From: JARRLC01 sp050290865
Lineage (GTDB): Bacteria > Pseudomonadota > Alphaproteobacteria > Rhizobiales > Rhodomicrobiaceae
Assembly (NCBI GenBank): GCA_050290865.1
Contig: JBNKIW010000016.1
Coordinates: 21,545 to 85,544, forward strand
DNA: 64,000 nucleotides
Direction: 5' to 3'
The notes under the pieces are model-generated. The model searched no databases, was not told the DNA's origin, and saw only the letters and a program-made list of their open reading frames with translations. The translations under genes and the position numbers were made by a program. Numbering within the stretch: position 1 is the stretch's first letter; each line of letters begins with the position of its first letter. Below are positions 47,643-56,334 of this stretch, one piece after another.

Positions 47643-49571
47643 TTACGCGGGCTCGCCGGCACCGGAGACCCGTTCGGCGCGTCCAAGCGCGGTGAGCGCC
47701 GTCCGTGCGATCGAGCGGGCATCGAGCCCGGCCTTCTCATACATGCGCTCGACGCTGTCCTGTTCCATGAACCGGTCGGGCAGCGCGAGGGCGCGAACCT
47801 TCACTCCGTGATCCAGGAGGCCCTCTTGGGCGAGGAAGTGCAGGAGATGCGCGCCAAAGCCGCCCGCCGAACCTTCCTCGACGCTGACCAGGACCTCGTG
47901 ATGGCGAACGAGCTGGCGGATGAGATCCTCGTCCAGCGGTTTGGCGAAGCGTGCGTCCGCCACTGTCGCGGAGAGCCCGTATGCGGCGAGTTGATCCGCT
48001 GCGCCCAGGCATTCGCGGAGGCGGGAACCGAATGACAGGAATGCGACGGCCGAGCCTTCGCACACCACGCGGCCGCGCCCGATCTCCAGCGGCTGGCCGC
48101 GCTCGGGCAGTTCCAGGCCCCAGCCTTCGCCACGCGGATAGCGGAACGCAGACGGCCGGTCGTCGATCGCCGCGGCTGTCGCGACCATGTGCATCAGTTC
48201 CACCTCGTCGGCTGCCGCCATCACCACCATGTGCGGCACGCAGGCGAGGAAGGCCGTGTCGAACGCGCCCGCATGGGTGGGTCCGTCGGCGCCGACAAGC
48301 CCGGCCCGGTCTATTGCCAGGCGCACCGGCAGTTTCTGCACGGCGGCGTCATGCACCACCTGATCATAGGCGCGCTGAAGGAAGGACGAGTAGAGGGCCG
48401 TGAATGGCTTGTAGCCCTCCGCCGCCAGTCCGGCCGCGAACGTCACTGCGTGCTGTTCGGCGATCCCCACGTCGAAACAGCGATCTGGGAACGCGCTGCC
48501 GAACATGTCCAGCCCGGTCCCCGAAGGCATCGCCGCCGTGATGGCTACGACCTTGTCGTCCGCGCGCGCCTCTTCGACGAGCGCCTTGGCGAACACGTTC
48601 GTATAAGTCGGGACATTGGATTTCGGCGGCGCCTGTGTGCCGGTGACGACGTTGAACCTGCCGACGCCGTGATATTTGTCCTCGGATTTCTCGGCGGGCT
48701 CGTACCCCTTGCCCTTCTGCGTGACCACGTGAACGAGCACCGGCCCCGTATTGGCGTCGCGGACATTGCGCAGCACCGGCAGAAGGCGGTCGAAATTATG
48801 TCCGTCGATCGGCCCGACATAGAAGAAGCCGAGTTCCTCGAACAGCGCGCCGCCGGTCCAGAAGCTGCGCGTATATTCCTCAGCGCGCGCGGCACGGCGC
48901 TCCCAGTTCTTCGGCAGGATCTTGGCGAGTTGCTTAACGACGTCGCGGAGATAGAGATAGGTGTGGCTGGTGTTGATGCGCGCCAGATAGGCGGACAACG
49001 CGCCCACCGGCCGCGCGATCGACATGTCGTTGTCGTTCAGGATGACGATGAGCCGCCGCGGGTCCATGTCGCCAGCGTTGTTCATCGCTTCATAAGCCAT
49101 GCCCGCGCTCATGGCGCCGTCGCCGATCACCGCGATGACGTTGTGATCTTCCTGGTTGAAATCGCGTGCCACCGCCATGCCCAGCGCGGCGGAGATCGAA
49201 GTGGATGAATGCCCGGCGCCGAAGGGGTCGTATTCGCTTTCGTCGCGCTTGGTGAAGCCCGAAAGGCCACCGCCCTGGCGCAGCGTGCGGATGAGGCTGC
49301 GGCGCCCGGTAAGGATTTTGTGGGGATAGCACTGGTGGCCGACATCCCAGATCAGTTTGTCGCGCGGTGTGTCGAAGAGATAATGCAGCGCCACGGTCAG
49401 CTCGACCACGCCCAGCCCGGCGCCGAGATGCCCGCCGGTCACGGAGACTGCGTCGATCGTTTCCTGCCGCAGCTCGGCGGCGATCTGGGGCAGCTCCTTC
49501 TCGCTGAAGCTGCGGAGGTCTTTGGGTGTTTCGATCTGATCCAGGAGCGGAGTTTTGCTGCTAGGCGGCAC
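47643..49571 (-). CDS. dxs: 1-deoxy-D-xylulose-5-phosphate synthase
   Basis: Dxs condenses pyruvate and glyceraldehyde-3-phosphate in the first step of the MEP isoprenoid pathway. The 642-residue thiamine diphosphate enzyme has GGHLGAGLG, IGDGAMSAGMAYEAMNNAG, DVGIAEQHAVTFAAGLA and SSFLQRAYDQVVHD. The start is GTG 49571, with GAGGGA 10 bp upstream. xseB lies 119 bp upstream; no ispA separates them. Confidence 0.97.
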   Translation of the reverse strand: MPPSSKTPLLDQIETPKDLRSFSEKELPQIAAELRQETIDAVSVTGGHLGAGLGVVELTVALHYLFDTPRDKLIWDVGHQCYPHKILTGRRSLIRTLRQGGGLSGFTKRDESEYDPFGAGHSSTSISAALGMAVARDFNQEDHNVIAVIGDGAMSAGMAYEAMNNAGDMDPRRLIVILNDNDMSIARPVGALSAYLARINTSHTYLYLRDVVKQLAKILPKNWERRAARAEEYTRSFWTGGALFEELGFFYVGPIDGHNFDRLLPVLRNVRDANTGPVLVHVVTQKGKGYEPAEKSEDKYHGVGRFNVVTGTQAPPKSNVPTYTNVFAKALVEEARADDKVVAITAAMPSGTGLDMFGSAFPDRCFDVGIAEQHAVTFAAGLAAEGYKPFTALYSSFLQRAYDQVVHDAAVQKLPVRLAIDRAGLVGADGPTHAGAFDTAFLACVPHMVVMAAADEVELMHMVATAAAIDDRPSAFRYPRGEGWGLELPERGQPLEIGRGRVVCEGSAVAFLSFGSRLRECLGAADQLAAYGLSATVADARFAKPLDEDLIRQLVRHHEVLVSVEEGSAGGFGAHLLHFLAQEGLLDHGVKVRALALPDRFMEQDSVERMYEKAGLDARSIARTALTALGRAERVSGAGEPA

Positions 49572-49690
49572 CGGAATTCATCCCTCGCTGCACATGAGCG
49601 TCGCGGCAATCGCTGGCGTTATCATGGACGTTACGCAATCGTGCGGTAAGTAGATCATCGCGCGGGTAGGGTAAGCACTGAGACAATTTG

Positions 49691-49951
49691 TCACGGCTCC
49701 GCGTCCATGGCGACCGTCCCCGTTGGCTCGCCTTGAGCGTCCAGCGTAATTTTCTCGACCTTCGCTTCGATACGCCGCAGAAGCTGCTCGCAGTGGCCAC
49801 GCAGGGCCTCGCCGCGCTCGTAAAGCGTAATTGACGGCTCCAACTCGACATCGCCGCGTTCGAGCTTGCCGACAATCTGCTCCAGTTCCTTCAGCGCCTG
49901 TTCGAAGGTCATCGCCGCGATATCGGCGTGAGCGTCGGATGGTTTCGCCAT
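49691..49951 (-). CDS. xseB: Exodeoxyribonuclease VII small subunit
   Basis: The 86-residue product matches XseB: FEQALKELEQIVGKLERGDVELEPSITLYERGEALRGHCEQLL, a helical hairpin that packs on XseA. A strong GGAGGGGG ribosome site precedes ATG 49951. It is encoded between the deacetylase-family gene and dxs on the same strand; xseA is elsewhere. Confidence 0.96.
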   Translation of the reverse strand: MAKPSDAHADIAAMTFEQALKELEQIVGKLERGDVELEPSITLYERGEALRGHCEQLLRRIEAKVEKITLDAQGEPTGTVAMDAEP

Positions 49952-49991
49952 TGTTCCCCCTCCGTTGTCTGGGAGACGGGTGCTGCCATAT

Positions 49992-50927
49992 TCAAGCGCC
50001 GGCCTCCATCAGGGCTTTAACGTGGACCGCGACCGACTGAGCGAGCGCGCGCAGATCATAGCCGCCTTCGAGCAGCGATATAACCCGTCCCCCGGCAAAT
50101 TTCTGTGCAATTTCGGCAATGCGGTAAGTGGCCCAGGCGTAATCGTCCTCGACGAGGTGGATATCGGAGAGCGGGTCGTCATGGTGGGCGTCGAAACCGG
50201 CGGATATCAGGACTAGGTCCGGGGCGAAACCGCTGAGCGCGGGCAAGATCCGGCTGGCAAGTGCCTCGCGGAATGCATCGCCGCCGTCGCCGGGACGCAA
50301 GGGTGCGTTGAGAATGTTGTTGGCGACCCCGGTTTCGCTGGCATGCCCCGTGCCGGGATAGAGCGGCATCTGATGTGTGGAGGCGAAGAAGAGGTTTTTG
50401 TCGGACCAGAACGCCGCCTGGGTGCCGTTGCCGTGATGAACGTCGAAATCCACAACCGCGATGCGTTCGGTGCCATGGGTGGCGCGTGCGTGCAGGGCGG
50501 CAATGGCGATGTTGTTGAACAGGCAGAAGCCCATGGCATGGCGCGGCTCGGCGTGGTGGCCCGGCGGGCGGACGGCGCAGAAGGCGGTCTTCACCTCGTC
50601 CGCCATCACGGCATCGACGGCACGCAGAGCCGCACCCGCCGCGTATTGCGCCGCGCGCAGCGATCCCGGGGACATCATCGTATCGCCGTCGAGATAGACG
50701 ATATCCTCCGTCGGCGCGGCCTTGCGGATCGCCTCGATATAGCCGCGGGTATGAACGCGGGCGATGGCGTCGAAATCCGCTTTGGGCGGTTCCTCGCGCT
50801 TGAGGTCGCCGAACAGTTCGTGGCCGAGCACTTTTTCGATCGCGCGGAGACGATCGGCGCGCTCGGGATGCCCCGCCCCGGTGTCATGATCCAGAAAGGC
50901 CGGATGCGATAGGTAAAGCGTTGCCAT
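49992..50927 (-). CDS. Histone deacetylase/acetylpolyamine amidohydrolase family hydrolase
   Basis: This 311-residue zinc hydrolase has HPERADRLRAI, RPPGHHAE (catalytic His pair), GFCLFNNIAIAA, VDFDVHHGNGTQ and SAGFDAHHDDPL (zinc ligands), and LEGGYD. Bacterial members deacetylate polyamines or acetyl-lysine; the substrate is unknown. ATG 50927 fits the family start; ATG 50942 is an alternative. It is 40 bp upstream of xseB and probably in one transcript with it and dxs. Confidence 0.92.
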   Translation of the reverse strand: MATLYLSHPAFLDHDTGAGHPERADRLRAIEKVLGHELFGDLKREEPPKADFDAIARVHTRGYIEAIRKAAPTEDIVYLDGDTMMSPGSLRAAQYAAGAALRAVDAVMADEVKTAFCAVRPPGHHAEPRHAMGFCLFNNIAIAALHARATHGTERIAVVDFDVHHGNGTQAAFWSDKNLFFASTHQMPLYPGTGHASETGVANNILNAPLRPGDGGDAFREALASRILPALSGFAPDLVLISAGFDAHHDDPLSDIHLVEDDYAWATYRIAEIAQKFAGGRVISLLEGGYDLRALAQSVAVHVKALMEAGA

Positions 50928-51050
50928 ACCCGAGGTGAACATGGATTTGCGGATTCGGCAAGCGGGCAGTTCGGCGCAATCGCGCCGGCAGGCAGGCAAC
51001 GCACAGGCGGATTTTAGAGCAGTTGACGCTCCCTGCCGCTTACTCCGGCA

Positions 51051-51437
51051 TCATCGCGCGGCCCGTGCCATGGAGCACGACACGACCTCTTTCATGATGC
51101 CCGACGCTTTTCGCTTGAACGCCGTGTTGTCGAAATCGGGCCTGGCCGTGATCTCCTGCGCCTTGCTCTTGTCGCCGGAGGTGCGCGCGATCATCAACTC
51201 CGTTTCGATTTCGTTGAAGTTGCTTTTGGCGTAGGCGTAGAGACAGCCGCACGCCGCATGCCGCGCTCTCTTGTCGTGAAAGGGATCGCGCTGCACACAA
51301 TCGCGATAATAGCGACCGTAAACGGAGCTGTCCTTCGCAGCAAGCGCTGCACCTGGATTTGATGCGCTGGACCCCCCGCAGCCGCAAAGCGACAGCGCGG
51401 CCAGGCAGACCAAAGCCCCTCGCCAGAACTGCTGCAT
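51051..51437 (-). CDS. Putative lipoprotein, unknown function
   Basis: The 128-residue protein starts with a lipoprotein signal: a hydrophobic run followed by LCGC with the lipidated Cys at residue 20. The mature part holds several more Cys (DCVQRDP, ACGCLYAYAKSNF, VVSCSMA) and a Lys-rich stretch. It is not recognised. A GAGAGGG ribosome site precedes ATG 51437. The gene lies alone, upstream of the deacetylase gene. Confidence 0.75.
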   Translation of the reverse strand: MQQFWRGALVCLAALSLCGCGGSSASNPGAALAAKDSSVYGRYYRDCVQRDPFHDKRARHAACGCLYAYAKSNFNEIETELMIARTSGDKSKAQEITARPDFDNTAFKRKASGIMKEVVSCSMARAAR

Positions 51438-51499
51438 TTCCCTCTCCCCCGGTTAAAATCAAATGCGGTTCGCAAACCCGCCGCCGCGCGGCTCCCCCC

Positions 51500-52363
51500 T
51501 TACATCACGGCCTTCAAGCTCACCGGCGGCACGCTGTCGGCGGGTACGAAGAAGTCTGGTGCCAGATCCTGAGACGGGTCGATCCGGTAGTGGTCGAAAT
51601 CCCTCACGCCATGCGTGTAAAGAAGCGTGTCGTCGATGCAGAAATTCCCGGTGAATTCGCGCGACGGCCTCGTGAAGATGAGATGCGCTGCGTCGGCGAG
51701 GATCTGCGGCGTGCGCGCCATGCGCATCAGCCTGTCGCCGCCGAGCAGGTTGTTCACCGCCGCCGTGGCGATGACGGTTCGCGGCCACAAGGCGTTGACG
51801 GCGATCCCTTGCGGCTTCAGTTCCTCCGCCATCCCGAGCACGCACAGGCTCATGCCGTATTTGGCGATGGAATAGGCGACGTGCCCGCCGAACCAGTGCG
51901 GTTTCATGTCCAGGGGCGGCGAGAGCATCAGGATATGCGGGTTCGCGGCCCTGGCCAGATGGGGCAAACAGAGCTTGGAGGTCAGGAAAGTACCGCGCGT
52001 GTTGATCTGGTGCATCAGATCGAAGCGCTTCATGTCCGTTGCCGGCGTATCCGTTAGCGAGATGGCGCTAGCGTTGTTCACGCAGATGTCGATGCCGCCA
52101 AAGGTCGCCACCGTCTTTTCCACCGCCGCGCCGAGCTGCTCCTCGTCGCGGATATCGCAGACCAGCGGAAGCGCCTTGCCGCCCGCCGCCTCGATTTCCT
52201 CGGCGGCCGTGAAGATCGTGCCCGGCAGTTTCGGGTGTGGTTCGGCCGTCTTGGCCGCGATGACGATGTTGGCGCCGTCCCGGGCCGCGCGCACGGCGAT
52301 GGCCAGCCCGATACCGCGACTCCCTCCGGTGATGAAGAGCGTCTTGCTGCTGAGCATTTCCAT
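51500..52363 (-). CDS. HSDL2-like short-chain dehydrogenase
   Basis: The 287-residue SDR has the cofactor loop ITGGSRGIGLAIA, CVNNASAISL, the catalytic SPPL...YSIAK arrangement and a C-terminal extension with FCIDDTLLYTHGVRDFDHYR, as in HSDL2-type dehydrogenases of fatty acid or steroid metabolism. ATG 52363 and ATG 52384 are both possible. It lies with an enoyl-CoA hydratase and acyl-CoA dehydrogenase on the same strand. Confidence 0.87.
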   Translation of the reverse strand: MEMLSSKTLFITGGSRGIGLAIAVRAARDGANIVIAAKTAEPHPKLPGTIFTAAEEIEAAGGKALPLVCDIRDEEQLGAAVEKTVATFGGIDICVNNASAISLTDTPATDMKRFDLMHQINTRGTFLTSKLCLPHLARAANPHILMLSPPLDMKPHWFGGHVAYSIAKYGMSLCVLGMAEELKPQGIAVNALWPRTVIATAAVNNLLGGDRLMRMARTPQILADAAHLIFTRPSREFTGNFCIDDTLLYTHGVRDFDHYRIDPSQDLAPDFFVPADSVPPVSLKAVM

Positions 52364-52494
52364 TATTTCCGACAGTCCTCCCATAACCCTGCCGCCCCCA
52401 GCAGGTCGCGCCGCCCATTCACTCCACGTTTACCACATAACGGCCGTGTGAAAAGCGCGGCCATGACACGGCGATTGCTCCGGCAGTTCCGCCA

Positions 52495-53262
52495 TCAATG
52501 TGCGTGCTCGGCACTGCCTTTGGTCATGAAGGCTTCGAACGCCTTGCGCGCTTCGTCCGAATTCAGGCATTCCTTGAACAGCCGCGCCTCTTCTTCCACC
52601 CGGGCCCACACGTCGTCAGGATTGGGGCGCAGCAGCGAACGGGACATGGCGAGCGCCCTCGGTGGCTTGGTAGCCAGTTTGGCGGCGACCGCGAGCGTAT
52701 GTTTGTCCAGGTTCTCGCGCGGCACGATCAGGTTGACGAGATGCGCGCGCAGCGCCGCTTCGGCGGTCAGCGGCTTGCCCGCCACGAGGAGCGCAAAGGC
52801 GCCCGAATACCCCATCCGTTGTGGTGCGAGCAGGCTGGATGCCGCTTCGGGCACCAGTCCGAGATCGAGAAACGGCGTGACGAACACCGCCTCCGGCGTG
52901 GCATAGGCCAGATCGCAGTGAAGCAGCAGCGTCGTCCCGATGCCGATCGCCAGGCCGTCCACGGCGGCGATGATCGGCTTTTCCGCGTAGACGAGCGAGC
53001 GCAGGAACGCCAGCGTCGGCGCCAAGACTTCCTCGCCCCGCTCCCGCGCCGCCATGAAATCGGCGATGTCGTTGCCTGCGGTGAAGACGCCCTCGGAGCC
53101 TGTCAGTATGCGTACATGCACATCCGGATCACTGTGGCTCGCGGTGAGGGCGGTGGCAAGCGCCTCATACATTTCCGCATTCAGTGCGTTCTTCTTCTCG
53201 GTGCGTGCCATCCGGATGGTCTGCACGCCATGCTCAACGCTGACATTGACGAACTCACTCAC
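52495..53262 (-). CDS. Enoyl-CoA hydratase/isomerase family protein
   Basis: The 255-residue crotonase-fold protein has KKNALNAEMYEALATAL, the oxyanion segments EGVFTAGNDIADF and VDGLAIGIGTTLLLHCDLAYATPEAVFVTPFLDLGLVPE. It hydrates or isomerises enoyl-CoA esters. GTG 53262 has GGGGAA 7 bp upstream and gives the usual length; an ATG at 53337 adds 25 unconserved residues and has no ribosome site. Confidence 0.9.
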   Translation of the reverse strand: MSEFVNVSVEHGVQTIRMARTEKKNALNAEMYEALATALTASHSDPDVHVRILTGSEGVFTAGNDIADFMAARERGEEVLAPTLAFLRSLVYAEKPIIAAVDGLAIGIGTTLLLHCDLAYATPEAVFVTPFLDLGLVPEAASSLLAPQRMGYSGAFALLVAGKPLTAEAALRAHLVNLIVPRENLDKHTLAVAAKLATKPPRALAMSRSLLRPNPDDVWARVEEEARLFKECLNSDEARKAFEAFMTKGSAEHAH

Positions 53263-53412
53263 TGAAAAATTCCCCGTCTCAAGTTTGAAATGCCCGGTAC
53301 GATTATTGCTGTTTGGAACCTTAGGGGTGGAATTCATATCTCATTTTGAACCACGTTGGAATTGGGGCCATGACGTCTTCTTTCATTTTTCGATCCCCGG
53401 AACGCGCGGTCG

Positions 53413-55194
53413 TCACTCGAAAAGGGCGTCCGCGGCCTTGGCGAGGACCGTATCGTGGCTGCGACAGACGGCGGGCTTCAGACCTGCCGTGGCCGGAACC
53501 TCCGTTTCGGCGAAATGCCGTGCCAGCAGGATTTGCCCCTCATGGGCCCCGCCGCCTTCGCGGATGGCCGACAGCGCACCGCGCGCCAGGAGCGCGCCGC
53601 CCGTGACCAGACTGAACATGCGCCCATAATGTGTCGCGCCCGCCAGCGCCGCATCCGGGTTTTCCATGAGTTTGCGTCCGAGCCACTCGGTGGTCTCGGT
53701 GAGGTCGGCGTGGCCGTCCCCCAGGGCCTCCGCCGTGGCGCCGAGCGCCGGTTCGTTGGATGTCTTCACCTGGCCGATGATCTCGCTCAACTCGCCGAGG
53801 AACGCGCGGACCGTCTCCCCGCCGTTCATCGGCAGTTTGCGGCGGACGAGATCGATGCACTGAATGCCGTTGGTGCCCTCGTAGATCGGGTTGATGCGCG
53901 CGTCGCGATAGTATTGCGCGGCGCCGGTTTCCTCGATGAAACCCATGCCGCCATGCACCTGCACGCCCTCCGAGGCGACGTCCACGCCGGCGTCCGAGCC
54001 GAAGGACTTCGAGAGGGGTGTCAGCAGCGCCGCCTCGCCCTCGGCGCGCGTGCGGACGGCTTCGTCCCGGCTGCGTTCGGAAAGATCGATGGCCACGGCA
54101 TTGGTGAGGCAGATGGCGCGCGCAGCGGCGACCTTGGCCTTCATCGAGAGAAGCATGCGCCGCACATCCGGGTGGTTGATGATCGGCGTCATTTCCGTCC
54201 CGGGCGTGCCCGAAACGCTCCCCTGCCTGCGTTCCAGCGCAAAGGCCAGGGCCTGCTGATACGCCGCATCCGCAAGGCCGACGCTTTCCACCCCGACGCC
54301 GAGCCGGGCGCGGTTCATCATCGTGAACATGTAGTGCAGGCCCTTGTGCGGCTCGCCCACGATCCAGCCCAGCGCGCCGCCTTCGTCGCCGAAATTCATC
54401 ACACAGGTCGGACTGCCGTGGATGCCGAGCTTGTGTTCGAGCTTGGAGCAGAACACGTCGTTGCGCGGCCCCGGCGACCCGTCGTCATTGACGAGGAATT
54501 TCGGCACCACGAACATGGAAATCCCCTTCGTGCCGGGAGGGGCGTCGGGCAGGCGCGCCAGCACCAGATGGAGAATGTTCTCCGTCATCGCGTGTTCGCC
54601 ATAGGTGATGAAGATCTTGGTGCCAGTGATGCGATAGCTGCCATCACCCGCGGGAACGGCGCGCGTCTTCAAAAAGCGCAGGTCCGATCCGGCATGGGGC
54701 TCGGTGAGCTGCATCGAGCCGGTCCACTCGCCGGACACGAGCTTGGGCATGTATTTGGCCTTCAGCGCCGCGGAGCCGTAGCGCTCCAGCGCTTCCGCTC
54801 CACCCTGGCTCAACAGCACGCAGAGGGCGAAGGCCATGTTGGCGCCGCTCCACATTTCGAGGGTGGCGCTGGCCATGGTGAAGGGCAGATTCTGGCCGCC
54901 GAATGCCTCCGGGCAGGGCAGCGCCGTCCAGCCGCCCTCGACGAATTTGGCGTAGGCCTCGGTCCAGCCCGGCGGTGTCACCACGTCGCGGCCCGCGAGG
55001 CGGGCGGGGTGTTCGTCGCCCTTGCGGTTGAGGGGGGCCAGTTCCTCGGTGGCGAAGCGTCCGGCCTCCTCCATAACGGCCTCGACCGTCGCCATATCCA
55101 GATCGCCGAAAGCGCCCGCTTCGACGAGCGTCGAAAAGCCCGCGATGTGGTTAAGCACAAAGGAGATATCCGCGACTGGCGCCTTGTAGGGCAT
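53413..55194 (-). CDS. Acyl-CoA dehydrogenase, long C-terminal form
   Basis: The 593-residue flavoprotein has the acyl-CoA dehydrogenase pattern MQLTEPHAGSDLRFLKTRA, GDGSYRITGTKIFITYGEH, the long insertion typical of the AcdA/FadE2 group and QVHGGMGFIEETGAAQYYRDARINPIYEGTNGIQ. It oxidises acyl-CoA at C2-C3 and passes electrons to ETF. GGAGGAAC precedes ATG 55194. It is upstream of the enoyl-CoA hydratase and short-chain dehydrogenase genes, a likely beta-oxidation set. Confidence 0.93.
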   Translation of the reverse strand: MPYKAPVADISFVLNHIAGFSTLVEAGAFGDLDMATVEAVMEEAGRFATEELAPLNRKGDEHPARLAGRDVVTPPGWTEAYAKFVEGGWTALPCPEAFGGQNLPFTMASATLEMWSGANMAFALCVLLSQGGAEALERYGSAALKAKYMPKLVSGEWTGSMQLTEPHAGSDLRFLKTRAVPAGDGSYRITGTKIFITYGEHAMTENILHLVLARLPDAPPGTKGISMFVVPKFLVNDDGSPGPRNDVFCSKLEHKLGIHGSPTCVMNFGDEGGALGWIVGEPHKGLHYMFTMMNRARLGVGVESVGLADAAYQQALAFALERRQGSVSGTPGTEMTPIINHPDVRRMLLSMKAKVAAARAICLTNAVAIDLSERSRDEAVRTRAEGEAALLTPLSKSFGSDAGVDVASEGVQVHGGMGFIEETGAAQYYRDARINPIYEGTNGIQCIDLVRRKLPMNGGETVRAFLGELSEIIGQVKTSNEPALGATAEALGDGHADLTETTEWLGRKLMENPDAALAGATHYGRMFSLVTGGALLARGALSAIREGGGAHEGQILLARHFAETEVPATAGLKPAVCRSHDTVLAKAADALFE

Positions 55195-55354
55195 TGTTCC
55201 TCCGTCTGGGCAAATGGGCCGGGCCGCTACGATTTGACGAAATAGCGGCAGCTTTGGTTAACCACATAATGTATAGGGAATGGTCTGTTCGCAAGTTCGC
55301 GTTATCAAGTTGACGAAAACGTCAGGCTGAGAGCCGCCGCGGAGCCCGCTGGGA

Positions 55355-56305
55355 ATGGGAAGTTCCGTCCGTATCGCCGCCGAAACCATTGAAGACGCCG
55401 CGAGGGTGATCCGCGCGGGCGGGCTCGTCGCGTTCCCGACCGAGACGGTTTACGGGCTGGGCGCGAATGCGCTGGATGGCGAGGCGGTGGCGCGCATTTT
55501 CGAAGCCAAGGGGCGGCCGCGCTTCAATCCGCTGATCGCGCATGTGGCGTCGAGGGAAGAAGCCGGGGCGCTGGCCGAGTTCGGTGAGGAGGCGGAGCGG
55601 CTGGCGCGGGCGTTCTGGCCCGGACCGCTGACGCTCGTGCTGAGGCGCCGCGAAGGGGCGGGTTTGTGCGATCTGGTGAGCGCGGGGTTGCCGACCGTGG
55701 CGCTCAGGGTTCCGTCAGATCCGGTGGCGCGCGCGTTGATCAAGGCCGCGGGCGTGCCCGTGGCGGCGCCGAGCGCGAACCGTTCGGGACGGGTGAGCGC
55801 GACGACAGCGGCGCATGTCGCGGCGGATTTCGGCGAGGCGGTGGATGTGATCGTCGATGGCGGCCGCTGCCCGGCGGGGATCGAGTCAACCATCGTCGGG
55901 CTGGCGGGCGAAGCGCCGATGCTGTTGCGCGCCGGGGCGGTCTCGCGCGCCGGGATCGAGACGGTGCTGGGCAGGCCGCTGGCGATGCCGGGCGGCGGGG
56001 CGACGCCGCAGGCGCCGGGCATGATGACTTCGCATTATGCGCCGCGGGCTCTGCTGCGTCTCAACGTCGCAGCACCGCAGCCCGGCGAGAGTTTTCTTGC
56101 TTTCGGTCCGTCGCCGGTCGCCAACGGCCATAGCCTCAATTTGAGCGAGCGCGGCGATTTGCGCGAGGCGGCGGCGAACCTCTTTGCTCATCTCCGCGCG
56201 CTTGATGCCGTGGAAACGGCAGCGATCGCCGTCGCACCCGTCCCCGATGAGGGATTGGGTGAGGCAATCAATGACCGGTTGCGCCGTGCGGCGGCGCCGC
56301 GGTGA
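55355..56305 (+). CDS. tsaC: L-threonylcarbamoyladenylate synthase (Sua5 type)
   Basis: The enzyme makes threonylcarbamoyl-AMP for tRNA t6A37. The 316-residue protein has the YrdC domain (AARVIRAGGLVAFPTETVYGLGANA; SANRSGRVS; VDGGRCPAGIESTIV) and a C-terminal Sua5 domain starting near PGMMTSHYAPRA, so it is the long, Sua5-type form. Its stop overlaps by 4 bp an in-frame GTG of the next gene. Confidence 0.94.
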   Translation: MGSSVRIAAETIEDAARVIRAGGLVAFPTETVYGLGANALDGEAVARIFEAKGRPRFNPLIAHVASREEAGALAEFGEEAERLARAFWPGPLTLVLRRREGAGLCDLVSAGLPTVALRVPSDPVARALIKAAGVPVAAPSANRSGRVSATTAAHVAADFGEAVDVIVDGGRCPAGIESTIVGLAGEAPMLLRAGAVSRAGIETVLGRPLAMPGGGATPQAPGMMTSHYAPRALLRLNVAAPQPGESFLAFGPSPVANGHSLNLSERGDLREAAANLFAHLRALDAVETAAIAVAPVPDEGLGEAINDRLRRAAAPR

Positions 56306-56334
56306 TATCCGTCAGCTCCAATAAGGGAACGCGA

